Shown here: positions 16,612 through 25,417 of the stretch, piece after piece | Layout of the letters: every line of letters starts with the position of its first letter | Numbering within the stretch: position 1 is the stretch's first letter | Notes under the pieces: generated by a model | Database searches by the model: none | What the model saw: only the letters and a program-made list of their open reading frames with translations | Told to the model about the DNA's origin: nothing | NCBI GenBank assembly: GCA_004292695.1 | Contig: RDXV01000039.1 | Location: forward strand, 1-33,754 | Origin: Nostocales cyanobacterium | GTDB lineage: Bacteria > Cyanobacteriota > Cyanobacteriia > Cyanobacteriales > Nostocaceae | Length of the DNA stretch: 33,754 bases | Reading direction: 5' to 3' | Translations under genes and position numbers: made by a program

Positions 16612-18552
16612 TTAAGAATCAATTTCTGCCAATTCTAACCAACGTTCTGTAGCTACATCTATCGCTTGCTTGAGTGCTTCTACCTGTTCATATAACTTTT
16701 GTACTTGGGTATATTCACCTGGAGAAACATTCAATAATTCTTTTTCTGTTGCTGCTTTTTCAGATTCTAACTTGGCAATTTTACCTTCTAACTCCTCAAA
16801 TTCCCGCTGTTCCCAATTAGATAAACGACGACGTTTTTTAGGTTCTACTTTTTTAGCTTCTACTTGTGAAGATGTTGATTTTTGCTCAGTATTATTTTTG
16901 GTTTTTTCTTGGTTATTAGCTGCTTCCTGTTGTGCTGCTTCCTCCGCTTTTTTGTAATCTAAATAAACGGAATAATTACCAGGATATTGTCGTAAATTAC
17001 CACCTTCTTCTAAAGCAAAAATAGTATCCACTGTCCTATCTAAAAAATATCGGTCGTGGGAAACAACAATTACAGAACCAGAAAAATCCTCTAAATATTC
17101 CTCTAAAACAGCCAAAGTTTGTACATCTAAATCATTTGTCGGTTCATCTAAAATCAAAACATTGGGCGCACTCACTAACAACCGTAATAAAAATAAACGT
17201 CGTTTTTCACCACCTGAAAGTTTGTTAATAGGTGCATATTGTTGACTTCCAGGAAATAAAAATCTTTCTAATAATTGAGAAGCGGTAATTTTTGTCCCGT
17301 CTGCTATTTGAATAAATTCCCCTTCTTCTTTCACATAATCTATTACCCGCTGTTCTTCATTCATTGCTGATAATAAATCTTCAGAATGTTGGTCAAAATA
17401 GCCGATGTGAATAGTGCTACCAATTTCTACAGTACCGCTATCCGGGGTAATTCTCCCAGTAATAATATTCATTAAAGTAGATTTACCAGCACCATTACCA
17501 CCGATAATGCCAATTCTATCTTCGGGGCTAAATTCGTAGGTAAAATCATTAATTAAAGTTCTGTCATTATAGGCTTTACTAACACTTTTTAGATCAATAA
17601 CTTTTTTACCAATTCGCCGACTAACTGTAGAAATATCTACCTTACCTTGGGTTTGTTTAAACTCAGTTTCCCGCATTGCTTGAATACGTTGAATCCTGGC
17701 TTTTTGCTTCGTACTTCTGGCTTTTGGTCCTTTTTTCAACCATTCTAATTCTCGACGTAAGACACCTTGATGTTTACGTTGACTACTAATAGCTGACTCT
17801 TCTGCTAGAGCTTTCTTTTCTAAATAATAGGAATAATTACCAGCATAACTAAAAATATCACCACGATCAATTTCAATGATTCTATTAGTTACTTTATCCA
17901 AAAAATAACGGTCGTGAGTAATTAAAAATAAAGCTCCACGAAAACGGTTTAAATAACTTTGTAACCATTCTACCGATAAAGCATCCAGATGGTTTGTAGG
18001 TTCATCCATTAATAATACATCTGGTTCAGCTAACAAAGCTGTTGCTAATGCAATTCGTTTTCTGTAACCACCTGATAATGTTCCCACTTTCGCATCAAAA
18101 TCAGCAATTCCTAATTTCGTGAGAATGATTTTAGCATTAGTTTCTAAATCCCATGCACCGGTTATATCCATTTGGTGCATGACATTGGATAAACGAGACA
18201 TTAACACACTATCTTCAGGATAATGAGCTAATTTATCTGTTAATTCTTCATATTCTCTAACTAAAGTTGTATGTTCACCACTATCAGCAAAAACCTGTTC
18301 TAAAACTGTTAAATTTTCATCTAAATCTGGTTGTTGGGGTAAATAAATGATTTTTGCACCGGAGTTAGTTAAAATTTGTCCACCGTCAACTGGTTCTATA
18401 CCAGCAATCATTTTTAACAGGGTAGATTTACCAGAACCATTAGTACCAATTAAACCAACTTTATCATTAACATCTATACTGAATGTGGCATCTTTTAAAA
18501 TTTCTTTGATACCAAAATCTTTTTTAACTGATTGTAGTGTAATAATACTCAT
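16612..18552 (-). CDS. ABC-F ATPase, Uup type
   Basis: Soluble twin-ATPase protein of the ABC-F family that acts on ribosomes or DNA structures rather than in transport. First cassette: Walker A 36-43 (GTNGSGKS), LSGG 159-162, Walker B LLMDEP 180-185. The P-site linker, about 243-300, has the basic KKGPKARSTKQKARI. Second cassette: Walker A 351-359 (GGNGAGKST), LSGG 445-448, LILDEP 466-471. The C-terminal region from about 540 to 646 is a Lys/Glu-rich coiled coil, which is the hallmark of Uup. Length (646) fits. No membrane segments. It starts at ATG 18552, with an AT-rich upstream region followed by heptamer repeats. Monocistronic as far as can be seen. Confidence 0.9.
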   Translation of the reverse strand: MSIITLQSVKKDFGIKEILKDATFSIDVNDKVGLIGTNGSGKSTLLKMIAGIEPVDGGQILTNSGAKIIYLPQQPDLDENLTVLEQVFADSGEHTTLVREYEELTDKLAHYPEDSVLMSRLSNVMHQMDITGAWDLETNAKIILTKLGIADFDAKVGTLSGGYRKRIALATALLAEPDVLLMDEPTNHLDALSVEWLQSYLNRFRGALFLITHDRYFLDKVTNRIIEIDRGDIFSYAGNYSYYLEKKALAEESAISSQRKHQGVLRRELEWLKKGPKARSTKQKARIQRIQAMRETEFKQTQGKVDISTVSRRIGKKVIDLKSVSKAYNDRTLINDFTYEFSPEDRIGIIGGNGAGKSTLMNIITGRITPDSGTVEIGSTIHIGYFDQHSEDLLSAMNEEQRVIDYVKEEGEFIQIADGTKITASQLLERFLFPGSQQYAPINKLSGGEKRRLFLLRLLVSAPNVLILDEPTNDLDVQTLAVLEEYLEDFSGSVIVVSHDRYFLDRTVDTIFALEEGGNLRQYPGNYSVYLDYKKAEEAAQQEAANNQEKTKNNTEQKSTSSQVEAKKVEPKKRRRLSNWEQREFEELEGKIAKLESEKAATEKELLNVSPGEYTQVQKLYEQVEALKQAIDVATERWLELAEIDS

Positions 18553-18584
18553 ATTTTTTTATTATTGTTATTAATTATTTAGTT

Positions 18585-18662
18585 ATTGGGCATTAGGCAT
18601 TGGGCATTGGGCATTGGGCATTGAGTGATTTTACCCTTTCCCAATTACCAATTACCAATTAC
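18585..18662. repeat. Heptamer arrays (ATTGGGC)n and (CCAATTA)n
   Basis: About five ATTGGGC-type units at 18585-18623 and three CCAATTA units at 18641-18662. The second array ends directly at the stop codon of the DUF1824 gene (complement of 18663-18665). Confidence 0.9.
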
Positions 18663-19082
18663 CTATCCTACAAATAAATCTAGGGGTAAATGTCCATACA
18701 TTTCATTGACTCCCCCTTCTTGGTAGGATTGACAAGACACTAATACACCGCGATGATGTCCAGCATAGGAATCTAGATAACACAACCCATTTTTACCATT
18801 TAATTTGATATAAACTGGACCCTCTGGGTGTGGTAAATTTTCTGGTGGTTGATAACCAAAAGCACGGGAATAGGTTTCCATAGCCAAAATTCCCTCTTCT
18901 GCTGTGTCTGCACAAATACCTAAAATTTGGTAATCGGAAAGTTTAGCCAATAAGATTATAGCTTGACGAGTGAGGGCTTTTTCTAGAGGTTTAAGAATTG
19001 GTGCTATATCTAAGCAGTTAAATTTGTTGAGGATTTTTTTTGCTTCAGCAACTGTAAGGGTGGTGCGGTTGGAAGTTGACAT
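18663..19082 (-). CDS. DUF1824 family protein
   Basis: A 139-residue soluble protein restricted to cyanobacteria and plastid-bearing lineages. The DUF1824 pattern is clear: an N-terminal helix (VAEAKKILNKFNC), a central QILGICADTAEEG segment near residue 52, GPVYIKLNGKNGLCYLDSYAGHHRGVLVSCQS in the last third (quoted here in parts by position 89-118), and a C-terminal MYGHLPLDLF. The C-terminal GHHRGVLVS and GHLPLDLF strings are the most distinctive. No known activity. Its stop codon abuts a heptamer array and its 300-bp upstream region is non-coding. Confidence 0.85.
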   Translation of the reverse strand: MSTSNRTTLTVAEAKKILNKFNCLDIAPILKPLEKALTRQAIILLAKLSDYQILGICADTAEEGILAMETYSRAFGYQPPENLPHPEGPVYIKLNGKNGLCYLDSYAGHHRGVLVSCQSYQEGGVNEMYGHLPLDLFVG

Positions 19083-19382
19083 AGGGCAATTTGATTTGTG
19101 AATTTACTGGGGTAAACAGGTAAGAAGTAACAGGGGATTGGTAGATGATAAACAGTTAAGATTTACTTAACTAAAGTTGAATTTTTGTTAGTGCATAAAT
19201 TCAAGATATCTGGTACAAATTAAATTAAGATTTTCACTATCATCTTGGGCATAAAATCTTGTACTTGCTGTTACTGACTTGGTGATTTTTGTTCATGATG
19301 TGTGGATTGAATCATCATCAAACCACACTCACTTTTAATGCCTGAAGATTGTAATTGTGTATACTAATCAAATCAAATTTAT
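19083..19382 (-). other. Intergenic region upstream of the DUF1824 gene
   Basis: A 300-bp AT-rich gap between two minus-strand genes. It contains a weak inverted repeat AAGATTTT (19227-19234) and AAAATCTT (19253-19260), which could be the end of the prohibitin transcript. Nothing else recognised. Confidence 0.4.
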
Positions 19383-20225
19383 TTAGTTGGACATTTTCCC
19401 TAAATTGAAAATGAAGGGTGCGCCACCTTGAGTTCCTTCACCCATAACTAACACTTTTGGCATTTGTGCGCCACCTGTTTTCCAAGCTTCGATAGCTTCC
19501 TTTTGTAAAACCAATTCCCCCCCTTGAGCTTTGAGAGTCTCTGCTAGGAGTCGTTGGGCTTCGGCTTTACCTTTAGCGCGGTTAATTTCTGCTTGCGCTT
19601 CTTGTTCAGCTTCTCTAGCTATGTAGACGGCTCTTTGCGCTCGCTGTTCCGCAATTTGTTTTTCTTCCACTGCTCGCGCAAATTCTGGAGAAAAGGTGAG
19701 GTCAACTACGCTCGTATCCAGTACGATTATCCCATATTTATCCAAGCGTTGCTCTAATGCTGTATCAAAATCTTCTTTTAATTCACTTCTTTTAGTAATT
19801 GCTTCCTCTACTGTTCGTTTTGCTGCTGCAATTTTAAATGCTTCCTGAGTTTGAGGAGCAATAATTTTAGAAACAATATTCTCTAGTGTACCTTGTTTTC
19901 TTCTCACTTCCACTACTTGCAGAGGATCTAGTCGAAAGTTTATGGCAAATCTAGCAGTAAGATTTTGTAAATCTTTGGTAGAACTTTCTGCGGGAACTTC
20001 AAATTTTTGAACAGTTAAATCATATACATCTACAATTGATATAAATGGGGGTTTAAAATGGATACCTTCGGTTAAGACACCATCTCTAGCTTTACCTAAA
20101 ATGCTGATTACTCCCGCTTGTCCAGGATTCATAATCACAAAGGAGTTTAATCCCAGAATAACTAAGATAGCAGCAATTATTCCTATAATTGAAGTTTGTA
20201 AATTTGCTAGTTGCTGATTTCTCAA
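19383..20225 (-). CDS. Prohibitin/SPFH-domain membrane protein
   Basis: A 280-residue protein with one N-terminal membrane helix (about residues 10-33), a PHB/SPFH domain (about 34-195, including GQAGVISILGKARDG and GIHFKPPF), and a charged coiled coil (about 190-240; EKQIAEQRAQRAVYIAREAE). It ends in a short hydrophobic tail (PFIFNLGKM). Cyanobacterial prohibitin-like proteins oligomerise in the thylakoid or plasma membrane and are thought to scaffold or protect membrane proteins, often with FtsH-type proteases. No protease gene is next to it. ATG 20225 is preceded by AGGAGAT, a good ribosome site. The opposite-facing ABC exporter starts 197 bp away, across a short GGGAACA array. Confidence 0.92.
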   Translation of the reverse strand: MRNQQLANLQTSIIGIIAAILVILGLNSFVIMNPGQAGVISILGKARDGVLTEGIHFKPPFISIVDVYDLTVQKFEVPAESSTKDLQNLTARFAINFRLDPLQVVEVRRKQGTLENIVSKIIAPQTQEAFKIAAAKRTVEEAITKRSELKEDFDTALEQRLDKYGIIVLDTSVVDLTFSPEFARAVEEKQIAEQRAQRAVYIAREAEQEAQAEINRAKGKAEAQRLLAETLKAQGGELVLQKEAIEAWKTGGAQMPKVLVMGEGTQGGAPFIFNLGKMSN

Positions 20226-20280
20226 GGTTATATCTCCTAGTAGATAAGTAGTTGGACAAAATTAAATACACTCGTTGAGA

Positions 20281-20318
20281 GAGGGAACAGGGAACAGGGA
20301 ACAGGGAACAGGGAACAG
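20281..20318. repeat. Heptamer array (GGGAACA)n
   Basis: Five perfect head-to-tail GGGAACA units between the divergent prohibitin and ABC exporter genes. Unlike most other arrays in the window, it lies in a promoter region rather than beside a stop codon. Confidence 0.93.
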
Positions 20319-20422
20319 AAAAATCAGTTGTGTAATTAATTCTGTCTCATTACTTACTGGTTCTCAAGTAAAATAACACAGATTTTGTGGTAACATTAAC
20401 ACCACATAAGTTTTAACAGTTA

Positions 20423-22231
20423 GTGGCTACAGGAATTAAATCACACAAAGTCATCCAAAGACGTAAGCATTTTACACATCCCTTGCTACGTCTGTTAGAC
20501 TACGGACATGAATATCAGCGGCAAGTTTGGCTGGCTGTGGGTGCTTCAATTATGAATAAGGTTTTTGATTTAGCACCACCGGCGTTAATTGGCATTGCTG
20601 TAGATGTTGTTGTCAAACAACAAGATTCTATCATTGCTCAGTTAGGTATGAAAAATATTTCTGGGCAATTTGTGGTTTTATCTCTATTGACGGTTGTTAC
20701 TTGGGTATTAGAGTCATTTTTTGAGTACCGTTATAAGTTGCTCTGGCGCAATTTGGGGCAAAATATTCAACATTATTTACGTCTGGATGCTTACCAACAT
20801 TTACAAGATTTGGAATTAGCCTATTTTGAAGAACGAAGTACGGGCGGTTTAATGTCTATTCTCAGTGATGATGTTAACCAATTGGAACGTTTTTTAGATG
20901 TGGGTGCAAATGATATTATTCAAGTTATTACTACTATTATTATCGTCAGTACAGCTTTTTTTATTCTCGCTCCGGGTGTAGCTTGGATGGCTATGTTACC
21001 CATGCCTTTTATTCTCATTGGTTCGGTTGCTTTCCAAAAATTTCTTGCTCCTCGCTATGCTGATGTACGGGAAAAAGTAGGTTTACTAAATGGTCGTTTA
21101 TCTAATAATCTTAGCGGGATTATGACTATTAAAAGTTTTACCGCCGAAGATTATGAAGCCGCCAGGGTAGAATCAGATAGTCATGCCTATCGTGTTAGTA
21201 ATGCCCAAGCTATTGCTTTTTCCGCTGCCTATATTCCCATTATTAGAATGTTAATTTTAGCTGCTTTTACCGTATTATTAATATTTGGGGGAATGCAAGT
21301 TATTGATGGAAAATTAGCTGTTGGTGCTTATAGTTCTTTAGTTTTTCTGGTACAATTATTACTCTGGCCTTTAACTAGATTAGGTGATACTTTTGACTTA
21401 TATCAACGGGCAATGGCTTCTACAAATCGGGTGATGGATTTGTTAGATACTCCCCTAGCAATTCATACAGGAAATATTAATTTACCTATAGATTTAGTCC
21501 GGGGTGAAGTAGAATTTAATAATGTGACTTTTGCCTATTATGAACGTCCCCCTGTAATTAGACATTTATCTTTATCAATTCCTGCGGGAAATACTATTGC
21601 TATTGTTGGTTCTACAGGTTCAGGAAAAAGCACATTAGTTAAACTTTTACTGCGATTTTATGAAGCCCAACATGGTAAAATTACTTTGGATGGTGTGGAT
21701 TTACAAAGTTTAAATTTACAAGATTTACGTCGTTGTATTGGTTTAGTTAGTCAGGATGTGTTTCTGTTTCATGGTACTGTGGCTGAAAATATCGCCTATG
21801 GTACATTTATAGCTACTAATGAAGAGATTATTAATGCTGCAAAGGTAGCAGAAGCCCATAATTTTATTATGAATTTGCCCCAAGGTTATGAGACAATTGT
21901 AGGAGAGCGTGGACAAAAATTATCTGGGGGACAAAAACAAAGAATTGCTATTGCTCGCGCAGTGTTGAAAAATCCACCCATTTTAATTTTAGATGAAGCT
22001 ACATCCGCTGTGGATAATGAAACAGAAGCGGCCATTCAACGTTCTTTAGACAGGATAACAGTAAATCGGACAACTATTGCGATCGCCCATCGTCTTTCTA
22101 CTATCCGTAATGCTGATTGTATTTATGTCATGGAACATGGAGAATTGGTAGAATCAGGAACTCATGAACAACTTTTAGAAAAAAATGGTATTTACTCTAG
22201 TCTCTGGCGTGTACAATCTGGTTTAAAATAG
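20423..22231 (+). CDS. ABC exporter (fused membrane and ATPase domains)
   Basis: A 602-residue half-transporter of the MsbA/lipid-exporter type that would work as a homodimer in the cytoplasmic membrane. It has six hydrophobic segments in residues about 30-330, and a nucleotide-binding domain with Walker [10 protein letters not shown] near 395-403, Q-loop SQDVFLF, signature LSGGQKQR near 500, Walker [12 protein letters not shown] near 519-529 and the switch His in [11 protein letters not shown] take the GTG at 20423 as the start; the first in-frame ATG is about 43 codons inside and would cut the first helix. The substrate cannot be read from the sequence; lipids, polysaccharide or glycolipid are typical for cyanobacterial members. 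It is followed after 57 bp by the CcmS-like gene on the same strand. The TAG stop merges with an AAACATAG repeat. Confidence 0.9.
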   Translation: MATGIKSHKVIQRRKHFTHPLLRLLDYGHEYQRQVWLAVGASIMNKVFDLAPPALIGIAVDVVVKQQDSIIAQLGMKNISGQFVVLSLLTVVTWVLESFFEYRYKLLWRNLGQNIQHYLRLDAYQHLQDLELAYFEERSTGGLMSILSDDVNQLERFLDVGANDIIQVITTIIIVSTAFFILAPGVAWMAMLPMPFILIGSVAFQKFLAPRYADVREKVGLLNGRLSNNLSGIMTIKSFTAEDYEAARVESDSHAYRVSNAQAIAFSAAYIPIIRMLILAAFTVLLIFGGMQVIDGKLAVGAYSSLVFLVQLLLWPLTRLGDTFDLYQRAMASTNRVMDLLDTPLAIHTGNINLPIDLVRGEVEFNNVTFAYYERPPVIRHLSLSIPAGNTIAIVGSTGSGKSTLVKLLLRFYEAQHGKITLDGVDLQSLNLQDLRRCIGLVSQDVFLFHGTVAENIAYGTFIATNEEIINAAKVAEAHNFIMNLPQGYETIVGERGQKLSGGQKQRIAIARAVLKNPPILILDEATSAVDNETEAAIQRSLDRITVNRTTIAIAHRLSTIRNADCIYVMEHGELVESGTHEQLLEKNGIYSSLWRVQSGLK

Positions 22232-22259
22232 AAACATAGAAACATAGAAACATAAAAAC
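22232..22259. repeat. Octamer repeat (AAACATAG)n
   Basis: Three AAACATAG-type units follow the TAG stop codon of the ABC exporter without a gap, so the stop itself equals the end of a repeat unit. Confidence 0.8.
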
Positions 22260-22288
22260 TACAACCTACCAAGTACAAATTATAAATT

Positions 22289-22717
22289 ATGATGTTCGGT
22301 GCTTCTCAACAAGATACAGGTGATTATAAATGGCGCAGACAAATAGATAAATTTGTGAAAGAAAATCAACAAGAATTAGCAGCATTATTTTGGGGTTTAT
22401 GGTTAGAAAACGGTAACAGCAAAGGAACTATTGGTATAGATTTACAACCATACCCACACTTTGTTTATTGTCCACAAATTGAAATTGAAAAACTCAATGA
22501 GAGAGTAGAAAACCGACTGCAAGAAATTCTCGGAATTATTGATAATAATAACCCAGAAATAGAAGTTATCATGATTGGTATTGGGAAAGGAGAAATTAAA
22601 CTAATTCAATTTGCACCAGAAACATCACCAAAAACCTGTTTTGAGCAAATTGGTAAAGATGTAAATACATTATTAGACATCTTAGAAGAAAAAATGAAAA
22701 CAGAAATCACAGGGTAA
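22289..22717 (+). CDS. CcmS-like carboxysome assembly chaperone
   Basis: A 142-residue soluble protein. The N-terminal MMFG, the WRRQIDKFVKENQQELAALFWGLWLE helix (described by residues 15-40), GTIGIDLQPYPHFVYCP (47-63) and IMIGIGKGEIKLIQF (94-108) match what I remember of the cyanobacterial family named CcmS. CcmS was described as a chaperone-like factor that interacts with the shell protein CcmK1 during beta-carboxysome assembly. The identification rests on memory of the family, not on a search. The context supports it: ccmK3-ccmK4 lie 2 kb downstream. No ribosome site precedes the ATG; two adjacent ATG codons exist and I use the first. Confidence 0.65.
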   Translation: MMFGASQQDTGDYKWRRQIDKFVKENQQELAALFWGLWLENGNSKGTIGIDLQPYPHFVYCPQIEIEKLNERVENRLQEILGIIDNNNPEIEVIMIGIGKGEIKLIQFAPETSPKTCFEQIGKDVNTLLDILEEKMKTEITG

Positions 22718-22732
22718 ATTCAATTATCAGTT

Positions 22733-22797
22733 ATTAGGAGATCAAGGAGTCAGGAGATCCAGGAGTCAGGAGATCCAGGAGTTAAGAGATCAGTAGA
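22733..22797. repeat. GGAGTCAGGAGATCC repeat cluster
   Basis: Imperfect copies of GGAGTCA and GGAGATC, the same units as at 2791-2829 and 6501-6552, fill the space after the CcmS-like gene. Confidence 0.8.
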
Positions 22798-22834
22798 GTA
22801 GAAGAAAGAACAAAGGATAAAAATATCTCGTTTA

Positions 22835-22895
22835 TCTCGTTCCTAGTCTCTGACTAGGAATGCTATACATAGAGTCTCAGACTCTAATTCAATGT
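22835..22895. repeat. Dispersed TIR element, copy C (truncated)
   Basis: The left end TCTCGTTCCTAGTC with the CCTAGTCTCTGACTAGG hairpin (22841-22858) and the GAGTCT-C-AGACTC hairpin (22872-22884) match copies A and B. The right terminal repeat is missing. The fragment ends about 30 bp before the start of the coiled-coil protein gene, and its sequence would form the N-terminus of the longer, unlikely reading frame from 22860. Confidence 0.75.
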
Positions 22896-22925
22896 TCCAT
22901 TTTGAAATATCATTCACAGGAAATC

Positions 22926-23498
22926 ATGGTTAAAAAACGTCTCACCGATTTATTACAAGAAGAAACCCAAAAATTTACACCCTTAACAGATGAATCTACC
23001 ATTGAAGTTACCGCAGAAAAGGTTATAGAATCTGATGTATCTACAGATGAAGAAATGACAACAAAAACTACATCAACAAAATCAAAAACTCCTACAAAAG
23101 CAGACTTGGAAAATACCATTCAAGAATTACAGGAAAACCTAGCACAATACCAAAGTCAAGAAACAGAGTTAAAACAAGAAATTACTGATTTAAAAACAGC
23201 TTTATCTGAACAAAAACATTTAGCAGAAAAATTAGCTAAAGAACTCTATGAAACTAAAAAAACAGCTTTACATTTAGCAGAATCTAATTCTCAGTTAATT
23301 GCAGAAATGAAAGAATTAAAAGAAAAACCCGCACCAGAACCTGTTAAGGAAACTCCCAAACCACCAGTTCAAGAAAGTTCTAAAAGTTCTAAATCTTTAG
23401 TTATTAACCCCCATAAACAATATCGTCCAGCACCCAGAGTAGTGGTGAAAGAAAACACCACAAATGATGATTTTAAAGATAAATCCTGGTTATTATGA
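22926..23498 (+). CDS. Coiled-coil protein of unknown function next to carboxysome genes
   Basis: A 190-residue hydrophilic protein. ATG 22926 is chosen because AGGA precedes it and because the 22 codons upstream are repeat-derived. Layout: a short basic amphipathic N-terminus (VKKRLTDLLQEE), a Thr/Ser/Glu-rich low-complexity stretch to about residue 58, a heptad-rich coiled coil (about 60-140), a Pro/Glu/Lys linker, and a distinct C-terminal motif HKQYRPAP...DDFKDKSWLL. Ordered end motifs joined by a variable coil look like an adaptor or linker protein. It lies between a CcmS-like gene and ccmK3-ccmK4, with an opposing hydrolase gene in between, so a carboxysome role is possible but unproven. 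No membrane segment or enzyme motif. Confidence 0.72.
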   Translation: MVKKRLTDLLQEETQKFTPLTDESTIEVTAEKVIESDVSTDEEMTTKTTSTKSKTPTKADLENTIQELQENLAQYQSQETELKQEITDLKTALSEQKHLAEKLAKELYETKKTALHLAESNSQLIAEMKELKEKPAPEPVKETPKPPVQESSKSSKSLVINPHKQYRPAPRVVVKENTTNDDFKDKSWLL

Positions 23499-23536
23499 TT
23501 AGAGGGTTGCTGGGAAATTACGTCTTTATTATGTCT

Positions 23537-24427
23537 TTAACTTGAACGGAAATCTAAAATGTTATTAGCTGTAATTTCCGCTTTCTCTATATGGGGAATA
23601 TGTCCACAATTTTCAATCCAAATTAACTGACTTTGGGGAATTGCTTTTGCAAATTTTGGTGCATCCTTAGTTCCCAGAATTTTATCATTATCACCCCACA
23701 AAATCAGGGTATCTTGCTGAATATTCGCTAATTGTTTGATTTTATAAGCCGAGTAACCACCGCTTTTAGTAAAAGTAATTAGGGATTTATCCCAGTTAGG
23801 CATTTTCAGATGTAACTCTGCACAAAGTAAACCATCTGCGGAAACCAGAGATTTGTCATAATATGCAGAACGACAAATACGCTCACGTACTTTTGGACTG
23901 CGTAAAAATTCCGCTGCTAAATTATATAATTTGGGAAACATCAACTTACTTAATGCTGAACCACCCTTCAAACCTGCGCTATCAATTAAAATGAGTTTAT
24001 TTACAACTTCTGGGTAGGTGAGAGTAAAATCAATTACAGCCGCACCACCCATAGAAGCACCCACTAAAATCACTGGTTGGTTAATTAGGGTTTTCCAAAA
24101 ATAGTATAAATGGGTTTTAATCGCTAAAGGACTGTAAGCTACCTCTGATTGTCTCTCAGTAAAACCAAACCCCAGTAAATCTACTGCCCAAACTTCGTTA
24201 TTTTCCGCTAATAAAGGTAAAATTCGGCGAAACTCCAACACCGAACTATCAAAACCATGCACTAATAAAATTGGAGTACCACCACTACCCTGATGTACGT
24301 AAGTAGTGTTAATTGGTTCAATACTTAAAGGTGTAGAAATTCCCTGACTTTGGATATTTTCAGCCAAGGCAATAGAAGTGGGTTCAGTTAACCCAGTAAC
24401 AGCAGCGGGTAAAAAACTTGGAAACAT
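23537..24427 (-). CDS. Alpha/beta hydrolase
   Basis: A 296-residue hydrolase counted from ATG 24427; the longer frame from 24508 adds a repeat-derived, unlikely leader. It has an oxyanion-hole HGFDSS segment, the nucleophile in GASMGG (Ser125), the acid in WGDNDK (Asp248) and the catalytic His in NCGHIPH (His276), in the standard order. Substrate unknown; esterases, lactonases and haloperoxidase-like enzymes share this pattern. It is transcribed towards the coiled-coil protein gene and away from ccmK3, with 243 bp between the hydrolase and ccmK3 starts. Confidence 0.87.
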   Translation of the reverse strand: MFPSFLPAAVTGLTEPTSIALAENIQSQGISTPLSIEPINTTYVHQGSGGTPILLVHGFDSSVLEFRRILPLLAENNEVWAVDLLGFGFTERQSEVAYSPLAIKTHLYYFWKTLINQPVILVGASMGGAAVIDFTLTYPEVVNKLILIDSAGLKGGSALSKLMFPKLYNLAAEFLRSPKVRERICRSAYYDKSLVSADGLLCAELHLKMPNWDKSLITFTKSGGYSAYKIKQLANIQQDTLILWGDNDKILGTKDAPKFAKAIPQSQLIWIENCGHIPHIEKAEITANNILDFRSS

Positions 24428-24511
24428 AAAAATTAGTTTACATGATATTCCATAAGTAGGTGAACAGAAAAAAACAGAAATATGCCACGAAAAGTAAAAT
24501 ATCCACAAACC

Positions 24512-24549
24512 TCTTCCCTGTTCCCTATTCCCTATTCCCTATTCCCTTA
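24512..24549. repeat. Heptamer array (TTCCCTA)n
   Basis: About five TTCCCT(A/G) units in the divergent region between the hydrolase and ccmK3. The same unit recurs, longer, at 30708-30764. Confidence 0.9.
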
Positions 24550-24670
24550 TCACCAAAATTTTAACGCTCACCTACTTAGTTATAGACAAAAAGAAAATTT
24601 TGCCAAATGACAAAATGAGTACCAAAGCCTCGTACAATGTATATCACCCGGATTTGAGGAGAATCAAGCC

Positions 24671-24982
24671 ATGCCAATGGCGGTTGGCGTAATTGAAACT
24701 TTAGGCTTTCCCTGTGTACTCGCAGCAGCAGACGCAATGGTTAAATCTGCCGCTGTCACCATTGTCTACTATGGCATTGCTGAAAGTGGACGCTTGTTAG
24801 TTGCTGTCAGAGGTCATGTTGCAGAAGTAAAAAGAGCAGTAGAAGCAGGTATTGCTGTTGAGGAAGGGGTTTATGGTGGTCAAGTAATTACCCATTACAT
24901 AGTTCCCAACCCTCCAGAAAATGTAGAAACCATTCTACCCATTCATTTCACTTCTAAATCTGAACCTTTCCGCATTTTCTAA
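24671..24982 (+). CDS. Carboxysome shell protein CcmK3
   Basis: A 103-residue single BMC domain that forms hexamer-type tiles of the beta-carboxysome shell. The N-terminus AVGVIETLGFPCVLAAADAMVK is diagnostic (quoted by residues 4-25). The pore region differs from CcmK2/K4: YYGIAESGRL replaces the KIGSGR-type pore loop. YIVPNPPENV near residues 75-84 is also CcmK3-like. CcmK3 does not form homohexamers well in other species and is thought to make mixed hexamers with CcmK4, encoded just downstream. GAGGAG sits 10 nt upstream of the ATG. A TACAAT box lies at 24633-24638 as a possible -10. Confidence 0.9.
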   Translation: MPMAVGVIETLGFPCVLAAADAMVKSAAVTIVYYGIAESGRLLVAVRGHVAEVKRAVEAGIAVEEGVYGGQVITHYIVPNPPENVETILPIHFTSKSEPFRIF

Positions 24983-25066
24983 ACAAGTTTCTACTCAAGG
25001 CTTCAAGACATAGCTTTGTCAAATTAACTTGTAGCAGATAATTATATAAATAAAGGAGATTAAAAA

Positions 25067-25417
25067 ATGTCACTACAGGCCGTCGGATCATTAGAAACAA
25101 AGGGTTTTCCCGCAGTATTAGCAGCAGCAGACGCAATGGTAAAAGCTGGGCGAGTAACCTTAGTAGGATATATCCGAGTTGGTAGCGCCCGGTTTACCGT
25201 GAATATTCGTGGTGATGTGTCAGAAGTGAAAACAGCAATGGCCGCTGGTGTAGAAGCAGCAGAAAATGTGTATGGTGGAACTTTAGAATCTTGGGTAATT
25301 ATTCCCCGTCCCCATGAGAACGTAGAAGCTGTTTTACCAATTGCTTACACAGACGAAGTACAACAGTATAGGGACTCTGTAGAAAATCCCGTGATTAGAT
25401 CAGCCAGCGGTAGATAA
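25067..25417 (+). CDS. Carboxysome shell protein CcmK4
   Basis: A 116-residue BMC-domain shell hexamer protein. It starts SLQAVGSLETKGFPAVLAAA, has the pore loop region GYIRVGSARFTVNIRG near residues 32-47, WVIIPRPHENV near 77-87, and a C-terminal tail of about 20 residues that is longer than in CcmK3. The gene follows ccmK3 after 84 bp with its own AAGGAG ribosome site, and the pair is the typical satellite locus outside the main ccm operon. The CcmK3-CcmK4 pair is thought to tune shell permeability to metabolites under changing carbon supply. Confidence 0.92.
   Translation: MSLQAVGSLETKGFPAVLAAADAMVKAGRVTLVGYIRVGSARFTVNIRGDVSEVKTAMAAGVEAAENVYGGTLESWVIIPRPHENVEAVLPIAYTDEVQQYRDSVENPVIRSASGR

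Noticed and set aside
20423-22231. HepA heterocyst polysaccharide exporter
   Set aside because: Length and architecture are similar, but I cannot tell HepA from other MsbA-type exporters without a search, and no hep gene neighbours it.
22860-22925. N-terminal extension of the coiled-coil protein
   Set aside because: The extension is encoded by a truncated dispersed repeat; ATG 22926 has a ribosome site.
24671-25417. Main ccm operon (ccmK1/K2-L-M-N-O)
   Set aside because: Only two BMC genes are present and both match the satellite K3/K4 pair; no ccmL, ccmM or ccmN nearby.
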